DNA from: Ottelia alismoides
Taxonomy: Eukaryota > Streptophyta > Magnoliopsida > Alismatales > Hydrocharitaceae
Assembly (NCBI GenBank): GCA_037367405.1
Contig: JAZKJV010003260.1
Span: forward strand, 62,001-126,000
Direction: 5' to 3'
Length of the DNA stretch: 64,000 nt
A model generated the notes under the pieces. It did not search any database, had not been told where the DNA came from, and saw nothing but the letters and a program-made list of their open reading frames with translations. Both the position numbers and the translations under genes were made by a program. Positions 11,140 to 22,426 of the stretch are shown here, piece by piece; within the stretch, counting starts at the first letter, position 1, and each line of letters starts with the position of its first letter.

Positions 11140-13165
11140 GGATTTCAAGAAGTTTGTAATGGGATTGTTAGTTGTTACAATCCCACGCAATATCAAAAGG
11201 CTATGCAAGGCAATTAGTGTCATTATGCTATGAAGGAAGAGATGGTTGCACTTCAATCACATGGCACATGGAGCTTGGTTACTGTCGCAAGCAGGGGCTT
11301 TTGTGGTTGCTTGCAATGGGTTTTTACAGTAAAGCAGACAGCGTATGGTAGTGTTGATCTCTACAAAGCTAGACTTGTGTCAAGTGGATTCACTCAGGCA
11401 TATAGGTGGACTATCAAGACACTTTCTCTTCTATGGCATATCATTATACTCTTCGAGTCCTCTCTTTTGCTATGGTACTAGAGCAGTCGCTCTCCCAACT
11501 TGATGTCAAGAATGCCTTCTTGTGGTCGCTCTCGAACCTGGATTCCTTGGTTACTTATAAGTGTATCTTTACAGTGAAGCAGAAAGCAAAAAGCCAATGG
11601 ATGTATTAACCATTACAAGGCTAGACTTGTGGCACATAGATTCACTCAGACATATAGGGCGGCCTATCAGGACACTTCCTCTCTCGTGGCACGTCATTCT
11701 ATTCTTAGGATCCTCCTCTCTATTGATATGATACTAGGTCAATCACTCTCCCAACCTGATGTCAAGAATGCCTTATTGTACGGCGATCTGTGGGAGAAGT
11801 CTATATGCCACATCCACTTGAATTCGTTGTTGAGGGGAAGTATCAGAAGATATGCAGACTTCATAAGACTATTTACAATGCTAGACTTGTGGCACATAGA
11901 TTCACTCAGATATATAGGGTGATCTATCAGGACACTTTCTCTATCGTGGCACGTCATTCTATTCTTAGGATCCTCCTCTCTATTGATATGATATTAGGCC
12001 AATCACTCTCCCAACCTGACGTCAAGAATGCCTTATTGTACGGCGATCTGTGGGAGAAGTCTATATGCCACATCCACTTGAATTCGTTGTTGAGGGGAAG
12101 TATTAGAAGATATGCAGACTTCATAAGACTATTTATGGTATTGAGCAGAGTCCCACGACATGATTCAATAAGCTCTCGGGTTTAATAAATCAGTATGGCT
12201 TGAATAGATCTACTGCAACATGTCACAAGGCATTGTTGTCATTCTAGTTTATGTTGACGATAATATTATTACATGAGATTATTTACAAGGATTCAGTGAG
12301 GATAAGGAGTTCCTTAGATAGTGGTTTGTCACCAAGGACCTTGGCGGGCTACGATACTTCATTGAGCTTGAATTTATCAGGAATCAGAGAGGTATTATGA
12401 TGACTCGGAGGAAGTACATTACAGATCTCCTGCTAGAAACTATGATGGTAGATTGCAGACATGTCTCAGCTTATATGGATCCCAACATGAAGCTTTATGA
12501 CGATGATATAGAGGAGATGAACAAGAGGAAATACATGGAGCTCGTTGGGAAGCTCCCGTATGTGACTATTATCATGCCAAAAATCTCCTTTGCAGTGAGA
12601 AAAGTCAATCATTTTAGGGAGCAACCACGTCAAGCTCACATAGATGCAATTTTCATAATCTTAAGGTAGTTGAAGTCTCATTATGGTACAGGGTCGCTGT
12701 TCAACAGAGGGATATCTCTTGCCATCACGGATTATGAAAATGTTGACTATGCAGGATGTCTAAAAGACATGAAGTCCACATTTGGTTTTGCACCGTACAT
12801 AGGGAGTTCCTTGGCCTCATGGAAAAGCAAGAAGCAAACAGCGGTAGTAGCTCAAGTGTTGAATCAGAATATAAAGCCATGGCAAAAGGGGAGCACGGAC
12901 ATAATATAGGTCAATTCTATTCTAACTAACCTATCTATTGACGCGCATCTTCCCATTCAACTGCTATATGACTATCAGTTGCATTATTCATTGCCAATGA
13001 TCCCACTTTCCACGAGGCCAAACACGTCGAGATGGATTTCCATTACACTCGAGATATGACATAGAAGGGCTTCATCTCTACTTCCCACGTCAACTCGAGG
13101 GAATAGACAGCAGAAGTGTTCTTCCAAGATGAGCATGATAAATATATATGTCCCATCTAAAGAGG
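11140..13165 (+). pseudogene. copia RT and RNase H remnant with a 260-bp tandem duplication
   Basis: RT starts with a MKEEMVALQSHGTWSLV block (11230), then LYKARLVSSGFTQAY (11355). The SLSQPDVKNALLYGD block occurs twice because 11621-11880 is duplicated at 11881-12135 (period 260 bp, nearly identical). RT continues with VILVYVDDNIIT (about 12240-12275), TKDLGGLRYFIELEF (12332-12376) and KLPYVTIIMPKISFAV. RNase H follows as an ASWKSKKQTAVVA block (12815). The YVDD motif is intact, but the gene is broken by stops on both sides. The end of pol lies just before the 3' LTR. Confidence 0.75.
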
Positions 13166-13169
13166 GAAT

Positions 13170-13442
13170 GTTAAACAAATTAGCATTTATGTATTCATTA
13201 TCTCCTTTTATAACTTGCCCATTGCTGTAAATCAATTAACTAAACTGACTAGTCGTCCCGATTAATCGAGTCAAGGTGTAGCCAACTCGACTAGGCCTAA
13301 TCATCAAATAGTCGCCTCGAGTATTGACTACCGATTTCTGCAATCTTGAACTTGCCCTCTGGTTATTTACCCTCTAAGGTTCTCCTCTCTATTTAAAGGT
13401 TTCATGTGGCCTCAAAATAAACATCTCATCCATTTCCTTCCA
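13170..13442 (+). repeat. 3' LTR of copia 2
   Basis: The LTR runs from TGTTAAACAAATTAGC, just after the purine tract AAAGAGGGAA, to catttccttcca. It holds a tatttaaagg TATA-like box near 13390. The region 13230-13330 has repeated, partly palindromic GACTAGTCG / CTCGACTAGG phrases that are missing in the 5' copy. Confidence 0.65.
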
Positions 13443-13839
13443 TGTATGTCATGTTATACTATTTATATGTTATATTGCTTATATTTATGACTATAATGAA
13501 GAAAAGGTGTTCCACCCCAATGGATAATTGAAACTCCTTAATTCAAAATGACATAAACATATTCACGTACTCACGAGGAAAAAGGCAAACAAGAAAAGAA
13601 TGGAGGTGGATGTTCTTATAACTTGGCAATGTATCAAAATGAATGAAAAGTGGTTTCTCAAAATGGATTAAGGGTCAATATTAGAGTGGGTATAATTGAC
13701 CAAGAAAAGAACCGGGTCAAAATAGAGATTGCAACTTGCATCTATGATAATGTTTTCAAAGGTGAGACAAAGGACTACCCCTTCGACCATTTAATGTGAA
13801 GTCCCAAAATTTTACATTCCAAAATCTTCTTGATAAAGT
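13443..13839. other. Non-coding spacer
   Basis: AT-rich DNA between copia 2 and a tandem repeat. I see nothing in it. Confidence 0.5.
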
Positions 13840-14190
13840 GTTACTTCAAAGCTTCTCTTATCTCATCTGTTCCATATCATCAATGCCACAATTCATCTTT
13901 AGCTACTCATCCAGCACAATCCAAACATGAATCCCCCATCATCTACAATCTTATTTTGATTACAATCCTTCAGAATTGTTGTTAGTATCTTAATATACGT
14001 AAGTGTGGGAAGATAGATCGAGATGAAGCGTTACTTTAAAGCTTCTCATATTGCATCCACTCCATGTTATCAATGCCACAATCCAACTCATCTAGCACAA
14101 TCCAAACATGCCTCCCCCATCATCTACAATCCTATTTTGGTTACAACCCTTTCGAATTGTTACTTCTCTTAAAATACGTAAACTTTACAA
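13840..14190 (+). repeat. 190-bp tandem duplication
   Basis: GTTACTTCAAAGCTTCTC starts at 13840 and GTTACTTTAAAGCTTCTC at 14030. The units share the phrase CAATCCAAACATG, the phrase CCCCCATCATCTACAAT and a TACGTAA end. The unit end gtgggaagatagatcgagatg (about 14005) has a close copy at 14261, exactly where RTE LINE 1 is inserted, suggesting a third partial unit. No coding sense. Confidence 0.8.
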
Positions 14191-14263
14191 AATGTCGTGA
14201 ATAAAACAATGAGCATATTAAATGGTGAAATGAGAACATGAAAGAAGGGCTAATGAAATGTGG

Positions 14264-16591
14264 GAAGAGAGATCAAGAGAAACACAACAACAACAACAAA
14301 GCCTTTTCCCACTTTAAGTAGGGTCAGCTACATGGATTTTTTGCCCCCATTCAGATCTATCTTGGGCCATTCTCGAGCTTAGATACAAAAAACTAAGATC
14401 CCTTCGTATAGTCTCATTTCAACACTTCTTGGCTCTTCCACACCCTCTTTTAGTCGGCTCAACATTCCGAAACTCGCATCTCCTCAGCTATGCATCAGCA
14501 GACCTCCTTTGCAAATGTCAAACCACCTTAAGCGATTTTCTCGCATCTTATCTTCGATCGGAGCTACACCCACTTCCAATCTGATGGCATCATTCCGAAT
14601 CCGTTCTTTACGTGTATGTCCACACATCCACCTTAGCATTTTCATTTCTTCTCCTGTCATTCTCTGCACATGTCTATGGTTCACAGGCCAACATTCAAAT
14701 CCATATAGCATAGCATGTCTCACAGCTGCTTTGTAAAACTTTCTTTTGATTTTCAAAGGAATTTTCTTATCACAGAGAACGGTAGAGACCCCTCTCAACT
14801 TTAGCCAACCTGTAATTATTCTATTTTTAATATTTCCATCAATTTCTCCATCATTTTGCAAAATAGATCCCAAGTATTTAAAATAATCTTTCTTTTGAAT
14901 GTTATCATCACCAATCTTAACATCGATTCCTTCATCATTGCTTCCATCAAAAGTACACTCCATATATTCAGTCTTAGCCCTACTTATGTGAAATCTTTTA
15001 GTCTCCAAAGCATGTCTCCACACCTCAAGCTTCTCATACTCTGTCTCTAAGTCTCATCAATCAACAGCGGATAACATATATCTCATCATGAATGTGACTT
15101 ATCAACTCGTCCATAATCAATGTAAAAAAATAGACTCAAAGTTGAACCTTGATGCAGAGCAGTGTTTATGTCAAAATCGTCAGCCTTCCCAGACTGTACC
15201 CTTACACAAGATGAAGCCATATCGTACATATCTTTTATGAGGTTAACGTATAGGATAGGCGCTTGTCTCTTCTTCAAAACTCTCCACAATATCTCCCGTG
15301 GGACAGAATCATAAGCCTTCTCTAAATCAATAAAAATCATATGGAGGTTCTTCCTTTTAGCTCTGTAAATCTCCATTGTTCTCCGCAGCAAGTGGATGGC
15401 TTCAATAGTTGAGAGACCTGACATGAATCTGAATTGATTTTCTTTTACTTTGGAAACTTGTCTCAACCTTCTTTCGATCACACGTTCTCAAATTTTCATA
15501 GTGTGACTTATTAGCTTGATGCATCTGTAATTTGAACAATTTTGAATGTCTCCTTTGTTCTTATAAAGAGGCACTGCAATGCTTCTCCTCCATTCTTCAG
15601 GTATTTTCTTGCTTTGCTAAATAACATTGAATAAATGTGTAAGCCAAGTCAAACCACGCTCACCTAAAACTCTCCAAACTTTTACAAGAATGTCATCAAG
15701 TCTCACACCTTTCCCATGCCTCATAACCATCAAAGTCTCATCTACTTCCTTCCTATGTATTCGTCTGTAACTTGCACGATTCGAGTAACTTTTACTACTA
15801 GCTAGATTTCCCAAAGTACTCTCTCTAATTCCTTCCCCAATGAAAGTTTATGGAAGTATTGCATCCACCTAGTCTATATATCCTTCTGAGTAACAAGCAC
15901 GTGACCTTCTTCATCCTTGCATCTCACTTGAGAAAAATATTTGGTCTTTCTTTCTGTTGCTTTAGTCAGCCTGAATATAACATCCTGACCCTCCTTAGAA
16001 TCGAGATTTTTGTACAAAACTTCATAAGCTTTTGACTTAGCTTCGTTTACCGCCTTCTTTGCTTCCTTCTTAGTTATTTTGTAGTTTGTGACAGTTTCAT
16101 ATGTTCTATCCTTAGACATAGCATTAAAGCGAGCACTTTTAATTTTGAGCTTCTCTTGCACCCCTCCACTCCACCACCAAGCCTCCTTTTGGCATGGAGC
16201 TCCTCCCTTTGACTCGCCTAGCATCTCTTTAGCTACCTTTCAGATACAAGATGCTACCACCTCCCACATCTCGTTAGCACTTCCGTTACAATCCCAAGAT
16301 AAGTCTTCTAAAACCTTCTCCCTGAAGCTTGATTGCTTCAATTGAAGATTCCACCATCTAGTTCTAGTGATCTTGGAAACCTTTCTTTTCTTTACTAGCC
16401 CTTTTATTTGCACATGCATGACTAACAAACGATGTTGGGTGGTCAGTCTCTCTCCTGATATTACTTTGCAGTCTTTGCAACATAACCAGTATCTTCTTCT
16501 CAACGCAAAATAGTCTCTCTGTGTTCTAGTCGACCCACTCTTATAAGTAATTAAATGCTCCTCCCTCTTCTTGAAGAGAGATCAAGAGAAA
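14264..16591 (-). mobile_element. RTE-type LINE 1, 5'-truncated, with 19-bp target-site duplication
   Basis: This is a non-LTR retrotransposon on the minus strand, element proper 14283-16572. On the plus strand its 3' end appears as (CAA)n, that is (TTG)n in sense, followed by AAAGCCTTTTCCCAC; TTG-repeat tails are typical of plant RTE elements. It is flanked by a perfect 19-bp duplication GAAGAGAGATCAAGAGAAA at 14264-14282 and 16573-16591. The 5' end is truncated after the endonuclease, as in abortive target-primed reverse transcription. It lies in a repeat region left of the TMN exon. Confidence 0.92.
14484..16503 (-). pseudogene. RTE LINE reverse transcriptase remnant
   Basis: In sense order the frame carries the post-endonuclease linker (16240-16503 and 15874-16224, lysine-rich), a degenerate pre-RT block (15617-15814), RT with a FIDLEKAYDSVPRE block near 15310-15345 and a LHQGSTLS block near 15140, then the C-terminal part (14484-15023) with RAKTEYMECTF, FKYLGSILQNDGEID and MLRWMCGHTRKERIRND. 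The palm motif F-A-D-D expected between HQGSTLS and the LIDET segment is missing; about ten bases or more are lost near 15060-15085. RT is therefore catalytically dead, besides other frameshifts. Confidence 0.85.
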
Positions 16592-17622
16592 GATGGAAGA
16601 AAAAGAATGTATTGGAACGAGAGTACCGCAAAGAGAGGCAAGGCATGGGGCTCTTACTGCAAATGCTACAGTTGTAGGGACAATTAGGAATTTCTCTGAT
16701 AAGATGGAAATTTTCCAACTCAGGAGATTGGTGGGATGGAACATTGCAACCAGTGCAAATTCGGAATTTCAAGACAGAAGATGGGATAGATCCCAAACAA
16801 AGGTGGTTTTTGATGAGACGGAAGACTGTAACTGCAATGCAAGTTAGGAATTTCAAGTAGCGCTAAAGATGTTGTATAGTTTCCAACCACAGAAGGGCTG
16901 ACATGGCAGAGAATGAGGGGACAATCCCATGAAGGGGTAGCATTCTTACACCCAATTAAAATCCGGCCCTCCTCCCTAAACAGGTTACTCCAAAAAAATG
17001 AGACAGACTTATGTTGCAAATATATAAATGCATGAATATTCTTTGATTGAGTCCTAATAGCCTTATTTCTATGAATTTATTAATAAATGGACCTTGTGGG
17101 CAATATCTACCAATGAACATCCTACTTTTTTTCCACAAAATGAACAATCTCACAAACATTGTGGATAAAGGAACAATTACAAACTCGCATGCATGTGTCT
17201 TCCTTCTCTCGTTTTTAGCCTCCATCTCGAGGAATTAAGAAAAGGTAGAAGGCCTAATTAGGCAACTCTTAACCAGCACCTTGTAGAAGTATTTTATTAC
17301 CATACACCTCTCTGGTTAAAACACCTTGTCATATGTCACCCACATAATAAACAAATCAATGGTTGATAGAAATTAGATTGATGACATGCACTGCAGTGCA
17401 TTTTTGACTCGTGCATCCTATCGGGTCACAAAACTGAGAGCTCAAGCATCCGCTTATGCCTCCATCACACATGCCCATCAACAAATTTAGACCCATACTA
17501 TTCACCTTGTCTCCCCTCTCAATCTCTCACCTACTTAAGGGAAGAGGAGAGAAACTAAGGAATGCCACTTTTCCCTTGTGGTGGCTTCCCCTCCACTCTC
17601 TCTACTAAATTTACTCCACCAC
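16592..17622. other. Non-coding DNA between the two RTE LINEs
   Basis: No gene recognised. The phrase TTAGGAATTTC occurs near 16685 and 16845 with degenerate surrounding repeats. If the TMN exon at 19451-19564 belongs to a gene extending left, this would be intron. Confidence 0.4.
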
Positions 17623-18247
17623 TCTCATAGACAATGATAACAATAACAAAGCCTTTTCCCACAATTAAGCAGGGTCTGCTACATGGATTCTTCACCTCCA
17701 TTCAGATCTATTTTGGGTCAATCTCGGGCTTATATCCAAAAAAATTAAGATCCCTTCGTATAGTCTCTTTCCAGCACTTCTTGGGTCGCCCTCGCCCTCA
17801 CTTAGCCGGCTCAACATTCCAACACTCGCATCTTATAACTGATGCATCAGCTGACCTTCTTTATAAATGACCAAACCATCCTAAGCGGTTTTCTCGCATA
17901 TTATCCTCGATTGGAGCTACACCAACTTTCTTTCTGATTGCATCATTCCGGATCCGATCTTTACGTGTGTGTGTGTCCATACATCCACCTTAGCATTTTC
18001 ATTTCTGCTACAACCATTCTCTGCACATGTCTATGGTTCACATGCCAACATTCATATCCATAGAGCATAGCAAGTCTCACGGCTACTTTGTAAAACTTTC
18101 CTTTAATTTTTAAAGGAATTTTCTTATCATGGAGAACAACAAAGGCTCATCCCCACTTTCGCCAGCCTGCATTCATTCTATTAGTAACATCTCCATCAAT
18201 TTCTCCATCATGTTGCAAAATAGATCCCAGATCTCATAGACAATGAT
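17623..18247 (-). mobile_element. RTE-type LINE 2, strongly 5'-truncated, with 16-bp duplication
   Basis: Element proper 17639-18231, minus strand, starting on the plus strand with AACAATAACAAAGCCTTTTCC. It matches the 3' 600 bp of RTE LINE 1 (14290-14875) with scattered differences, covering only the C-terminal RT region and 3' end. It is flanked by a perfect 16-bp duplication TCTCATAGACAATGAT at 17623-17638 and 18232-18247. It has the same orientation as LINE 1, which lies about 1 kb away. It has no intact coding sequence. Confidence 0.92.
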
Positions 18248-19450
18248 CATGTAACAAAATCATGATTATATTGAAGTTCAATGTGTTGAACCTCTAAATT
18301 GGTTGAGTTTAATCTTCCTACACGAGGAGACCTCGTAAAAATTTTGTCTTCCTTATTTTCTCACTTGAATGACTTCCAATACACAAATAGTAGTACTCGA
18401 CGATTGTACCACCCTTGTAATGATCCAACAAGAGTGCCCTCTGAACTACACTAAAACAAATCTCATGCGTAATCTTATTGTCTATGTTTTATAGATCCCA
18501 GATATACTCAATATCACATGGGTGAATGTGGAGGTAAAAAAGGGATAGAGATGAGAGCGATTAAGGTGTATGGTTGTACAATAATATAATGGAAAGCGAG
18601 TTATCGTGGGGGATTGGAAAGAAGTTGAGAAAATTGAAGTTACCATTTTAAGAGATTCCATTTCAAACAAGTTAGAAGGTAAAAGAAAGGAAACCATCAC
18701 TTCAATGGTTACTATGCAAGTTTCTCCCCCATCTTTCCTAAACCATGTATGTTGGCAGTGGCATGACTGGCATTCAGTTCTTCTATAACAGTATGCCATA
18801 GTTCAGTAAATTTTACCTTTACTCTCAAGGTTTCAACCCCAACATTTGATTTCCTATACATGCAAATTAACCCCCCTTAACCTATAGTTTTAGCTCTGCC
18901 ACCGCAACGACATCTTCCGTGAGAACACGGTCATGCCCGCTCCATCCCAGACATCAGATCGCACCGTATTTTGCACAAACATCCCCCACATCTCTTAAGG
19001 GTGCATACATTGTACACCCCGATCTGATAATGGATGCCATATTCACTTCTCCATTGGCGAGTTCATCATAAAAATCATTCATCTCGCTTTCCATCCGCTA
19101 AACTGGATACAGAACATTCCTCATAATCAAAACAGCCAATTGACGCTCGCATTCTCCATTACTCTCCTTCCCTTCACATCCATTTCGATTCCATCCATCC
19201 AAACATAGGCCAGACCAGCACACCAACCAAGAGCTAAAACAAGTACGAAATTAATAGCTAATCTAAAATATTTAACTACATCACTTCGCACATAAACAAC
19301 GCAAAAATCATAAAATAGGAAAACAAAGAAAGAACATGATAATGACACTTGTGACTAATATCTAATAAAAAGATGGAATCTTTCCGCATCAGGAGGTGAT
19401 GGGCATTGAAATCCAACCGAAACAAAGAGCGCGAAATCGAGATTGCTCAC
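18248..19450 (-). other. Non-coding, possible first intron of the TMN gene
   Basis: I looked here on the minus strand for the second TMN exon (family pattern after F-Q-K: G-D-x-L-x-V-K-V-N-K-L) and found none. The DNA is ordinary AT-rich sequence with no clear repeat. It may be intron if the gene continues further left. Confidence 0.4.
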
Positions 19451-19564
19451 CTTCTGGAAGTCGGCGGGGGCGACACCGGGGAGGTAGAAAGAGTGGGCGA
19501 GAGAAGCGAGAAGGGCGATAGCGATGGAGGGGAGGAGGGTGGAGACGGATCGAGGGATAGCCAT
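19451..19564 (-). CDS. First coding exon of a transmembrane-nine (TM9SF/EMP70, plant TMN) gene
   Basis: The exon encodes 38 residues: a hydrophobic signal peptide (LLPSIAIALLASLAHS) followed by FYLPGVAPADFQK. That last motif is the conserved mature N-terminus of plant TMN proteins, nine-pass membrane proteins of the endosome and Golgi involved in membrane-protein sorting. Directly after the AAG of the last lysine comes GTGAGC, a good splice donor, at the place where the family continues with G-D. The ATG follows a CCCATTCA context. The frame runs on about 30 codons past the donor before a stop, but those residues do not look like the family. No later exon is visible in the window, so the rest lies further left beyond position 1, or the gene is broken. 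Family assignment rests on this short exon. Confidence 0.65.
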
Positions 19565-19700
19565 TGAATGGGGGAGCGAGATCTGGAGGTGGGGATTGGA
19601 GATTTGGAAGCAGATCTCGGAACCCTAATGAAGATCGCGGTCGCTCGATTCCATTGCTGCTGTTAGAGAGAGAGAGACGGGGGTGGTGGGAGAGGACGAG
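19565..19700 (-). promoter_or_regulatory. Probable 5' UTR and proximal promoter of the TMN exon
   Basis: Upstream of the ATG on the minus strand the DNA is GC-richer than its surroundings and contains a CTCTCTCTCT run (19666-19675), typical of plant 5' UTRs, plus ATTAGGGTTCC near 19618-19628. No clear TATA box. Helitron-like DNA starts about 100 bp further upstream. Confidence 0.4.
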
Positions 19701-20089
19701 TTAGCGAGTGGGGTTATTTCCGGATTTGCCCCCCCGAGTTATTTTTTGTTTTCTTCCAAAGTTTATGGAAGTGAAAAGGAGAATTTTATCTGGAAGTCCT
19801 ATCTATCTATCTATAACATCTTTTAAGCAGGGGGGTCCCGCCGACATGAATTACCCAACTTTTTCTCCTATACCGATTTCGCCTATGGTGATTTCTGCAA
19901 TTCCATTAATCTCCTTCCATCAGCTTTGATGCACGTCTTACATGCCTACGTGGCCTAAGCGTAGCGCAACTTCTGCATGCAACAAGAAATTTCCTGTTCG
20001 ACGTGTTCTGCTCTCCTCGATGACATGCATCGACCCCTGCTAGCTGCCACTTCCCGATGCCGTACCCATTGCTTCCTCACTCTTGCATG

Positions 20090-20091
<2 letters not shown>

Positions 20092-20127
<36 letters not shown>
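20092..20127. repeat. (AT)18 microsatellite
   Basis: Uninterrupted AT dinucleotides inside the Helitron-like layer. Confidence 0.95.
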
Positions 20128-20129
<2 letters not shown>

Positions 20130-22043
20130 CGACTATCAACCACTTTAGCTTCCACCTCCTTCGTTGATTCCTTTCCTTTGCGACTGCCGCCACACCTTCA
20201 ATGAGCTTCCTGATTGAAAAACCTTCGCCCCACGACCATGGAAGGAGCTTCGTCATCCAACAACCTTTGTGAAGAAGGTATCTTATGTCTCACTTCGTCT
20301 TGAACATCAATACTCACTTCATATCCTCAGTCTCTATTGCGATGGAAGGCCATTCTCCACTGCGATGGAAGGTCCTTCTCCATCATACCCTTCCCTGGAA
20401 GAAGTACCCTCCAATCATGCATCCAAACTTCTCAATCTTTATCTGGCGTGCCTCTGGTTTCCCTTGCTGCTTACAGTAACGGAGCCGGCAGCTGGCCTAC
20501 TGGTAACCAATGCCTCTCAAGATGGTACTCTCCTACAAAATTTTTCTGTGATATTTCTGTGAGATTAATGTCATCTTCTGTTAAATGTATATATCTCATT
20601 TCTGTGCTATTTTTGTTGCCGAAATATAGGTTTACTATCACTATAACATGTTCCATATTATATGTATCTCACTGTTCTTCCGCGTAGTAGGTGTTATGGA
20701 TTCCGATGCTCCCTTACCATGGATCTACGTACATTTACGCAAAACTTGAGAACATTGCATGTAATACACGTAAAATAAATTGCTTAAAATCAAGCACTTT
20801 TGTCTATATCATTATTTCCATTCGGTTACTTCATGCGAATAAATTTGCCTTTACTAATTTATGTAAGGCATGGAAGCGAGGGGAGGAACCATAGAGGATC
20901 CACCTTCGACGGCATTATAGTAGACAGGTAGGAGCCGGAGAGGCAAGCATCGATGAGGGGAAGGGTGGGAGGGATATCTCTCGATTGGAGCTGCATGGGA
21001 GAAGAGTCGAGAAGGGGAAGGTCTGAGGTGGCAGAAGAATGGCTAGGATAGATAGCGAGATCGAATGGGGTCTCCCCCTTGCAGACATCGTGATAGTCGA
21101 GTAACAATGAATGTGAGGGTCCATGACGTATTGGGCAAGAACCGGGTTGTGTGTCGACAACATAAGTCCTCCAAAGATATATAGGTCCATGACGCTCAGG
21201 GCTATGCCCTCTTTCTACCCTTCTGCGACATCAAAAATATTAAGTATAATCTTAATATACTTAATATTAAGAATTTATATAATCTTATATACAACTCAAT
21301 ATAAGATTTACTCCTACTAGAATAAATCGATATAATTATAAGATTAAGTATATTAGTATATTCTACTTAATCTTATAATATATAGTTCAACATATAATAT
21401 AAGCATGGGCGGAGAGAAAGGGGGCGGGTAGGAGCCGTGGCCCCCCCTTCCAAATTAGCAATTGCATATGTTGTGGCCCCCCAAATGCTCCTTCTTTGTA
21501 AATTCTCCTTCAAATTCAAAAAATATGGGATGCAAATTAAGCAATGGCCCCTCCAATTCTCCTATTATCGGATGCTAGTCCTTTTTCGGATTTCATTCTC
21601 CTTTAACGTTGCAACATGCCACTGTTGTTCACATAATGTTATTATTAAAAGTTGAAAATCATTATTTTCTTGCCAACTTGCGTCAACGACATGCACATAA
21701 ATCAACTATTTTCGTGAATCAACTATTTTCACTGTTGCGAGAAATCCCCCAACAAACTTCTGAATCGAGTTGTCCTAATTGTGGGGTTCCTTCATCCGCA
21801 TAATACTAGATGGTAATTTTAAAAAAAATATGCTAAAATTTCTTAAATTTATTTGATGCAAAATTTGACTTTTCAATGTTGTGGTATTATGATTAATGAT
21901 GGTATTTAATTTGATTTATGTTAAATCATCATAATAAGTATGATATCGAATTTTATAAATTCCCATTGTGTTTTATCTACACATACCTTTATTACAATTT
22001 AAGATATTAATTGCAGTTGCACTACAGATATATGAGATTATAT

Positions 22044-22426
22044 TTTATTTTTTCGATAAAACGGTTCATATTCATTCATCTTAAAACAACAGAGCAAGTT
22101 AGAGTTTAGTACAGACCAAAACATAAAGAGGGGGAATACACAGTGCCCCCAGTCGCCACAAAATACAGTCATTAGATAAAGTTTAAGGTAACAAAAAATT
22201 AAGCAAACTAGAGTGATACGAATAATGATATCAGTCCAAAAGAACCATCCCTATTCGGTGGTCTTCAACAGCGCGCATGTCAACTTGCACTAGGTGCGCT
22301 TGGAGGATCTGGTTCCTGGAGTCAGCGCAGAGGTATCTTTAGTTGGACAATATCATAGTTAAGAGCAAGTTAAACAGTGATAGTTCATAATGCTAACAGG
22401 AGATGAATATAAGCATCTAGTAGTAG
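22044..22426 (-). other. L1 3' untranslated region
   Basis: Non-coding DNA between the ORF2 stop and the A-rich 3' end of the L1. No structure recognised beyond the terminal TTTTATTTTTT (plus strand). Confidence 0.6.

Larger units (their letters stand above)
7589..13442 (+). mobile_element. Decayed Ty1/copia element 2
   Basis: This is a nearly complete but degenerate plus-strand copia element. The order is a shortened 5' LTR (7589-7730), an initiator-Met primer-binding site (7733-7744), gag with a zinc knuckle, protease, pre-integrase plus integrase, a spacer with a direct repeat, RT, RNase H and a 3' LTR (13170-13442). That is the standard copia order, with integrase before RT. The LTRs share their starts (TGTT...AAATTAGCA) and their ends (gttctcctctct...catttccttcca), but the 5' copy lacks the middle. 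No matching 5-bp duplication is seen. Many stops and frameshifts show it is old. Confidence 0.85.
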
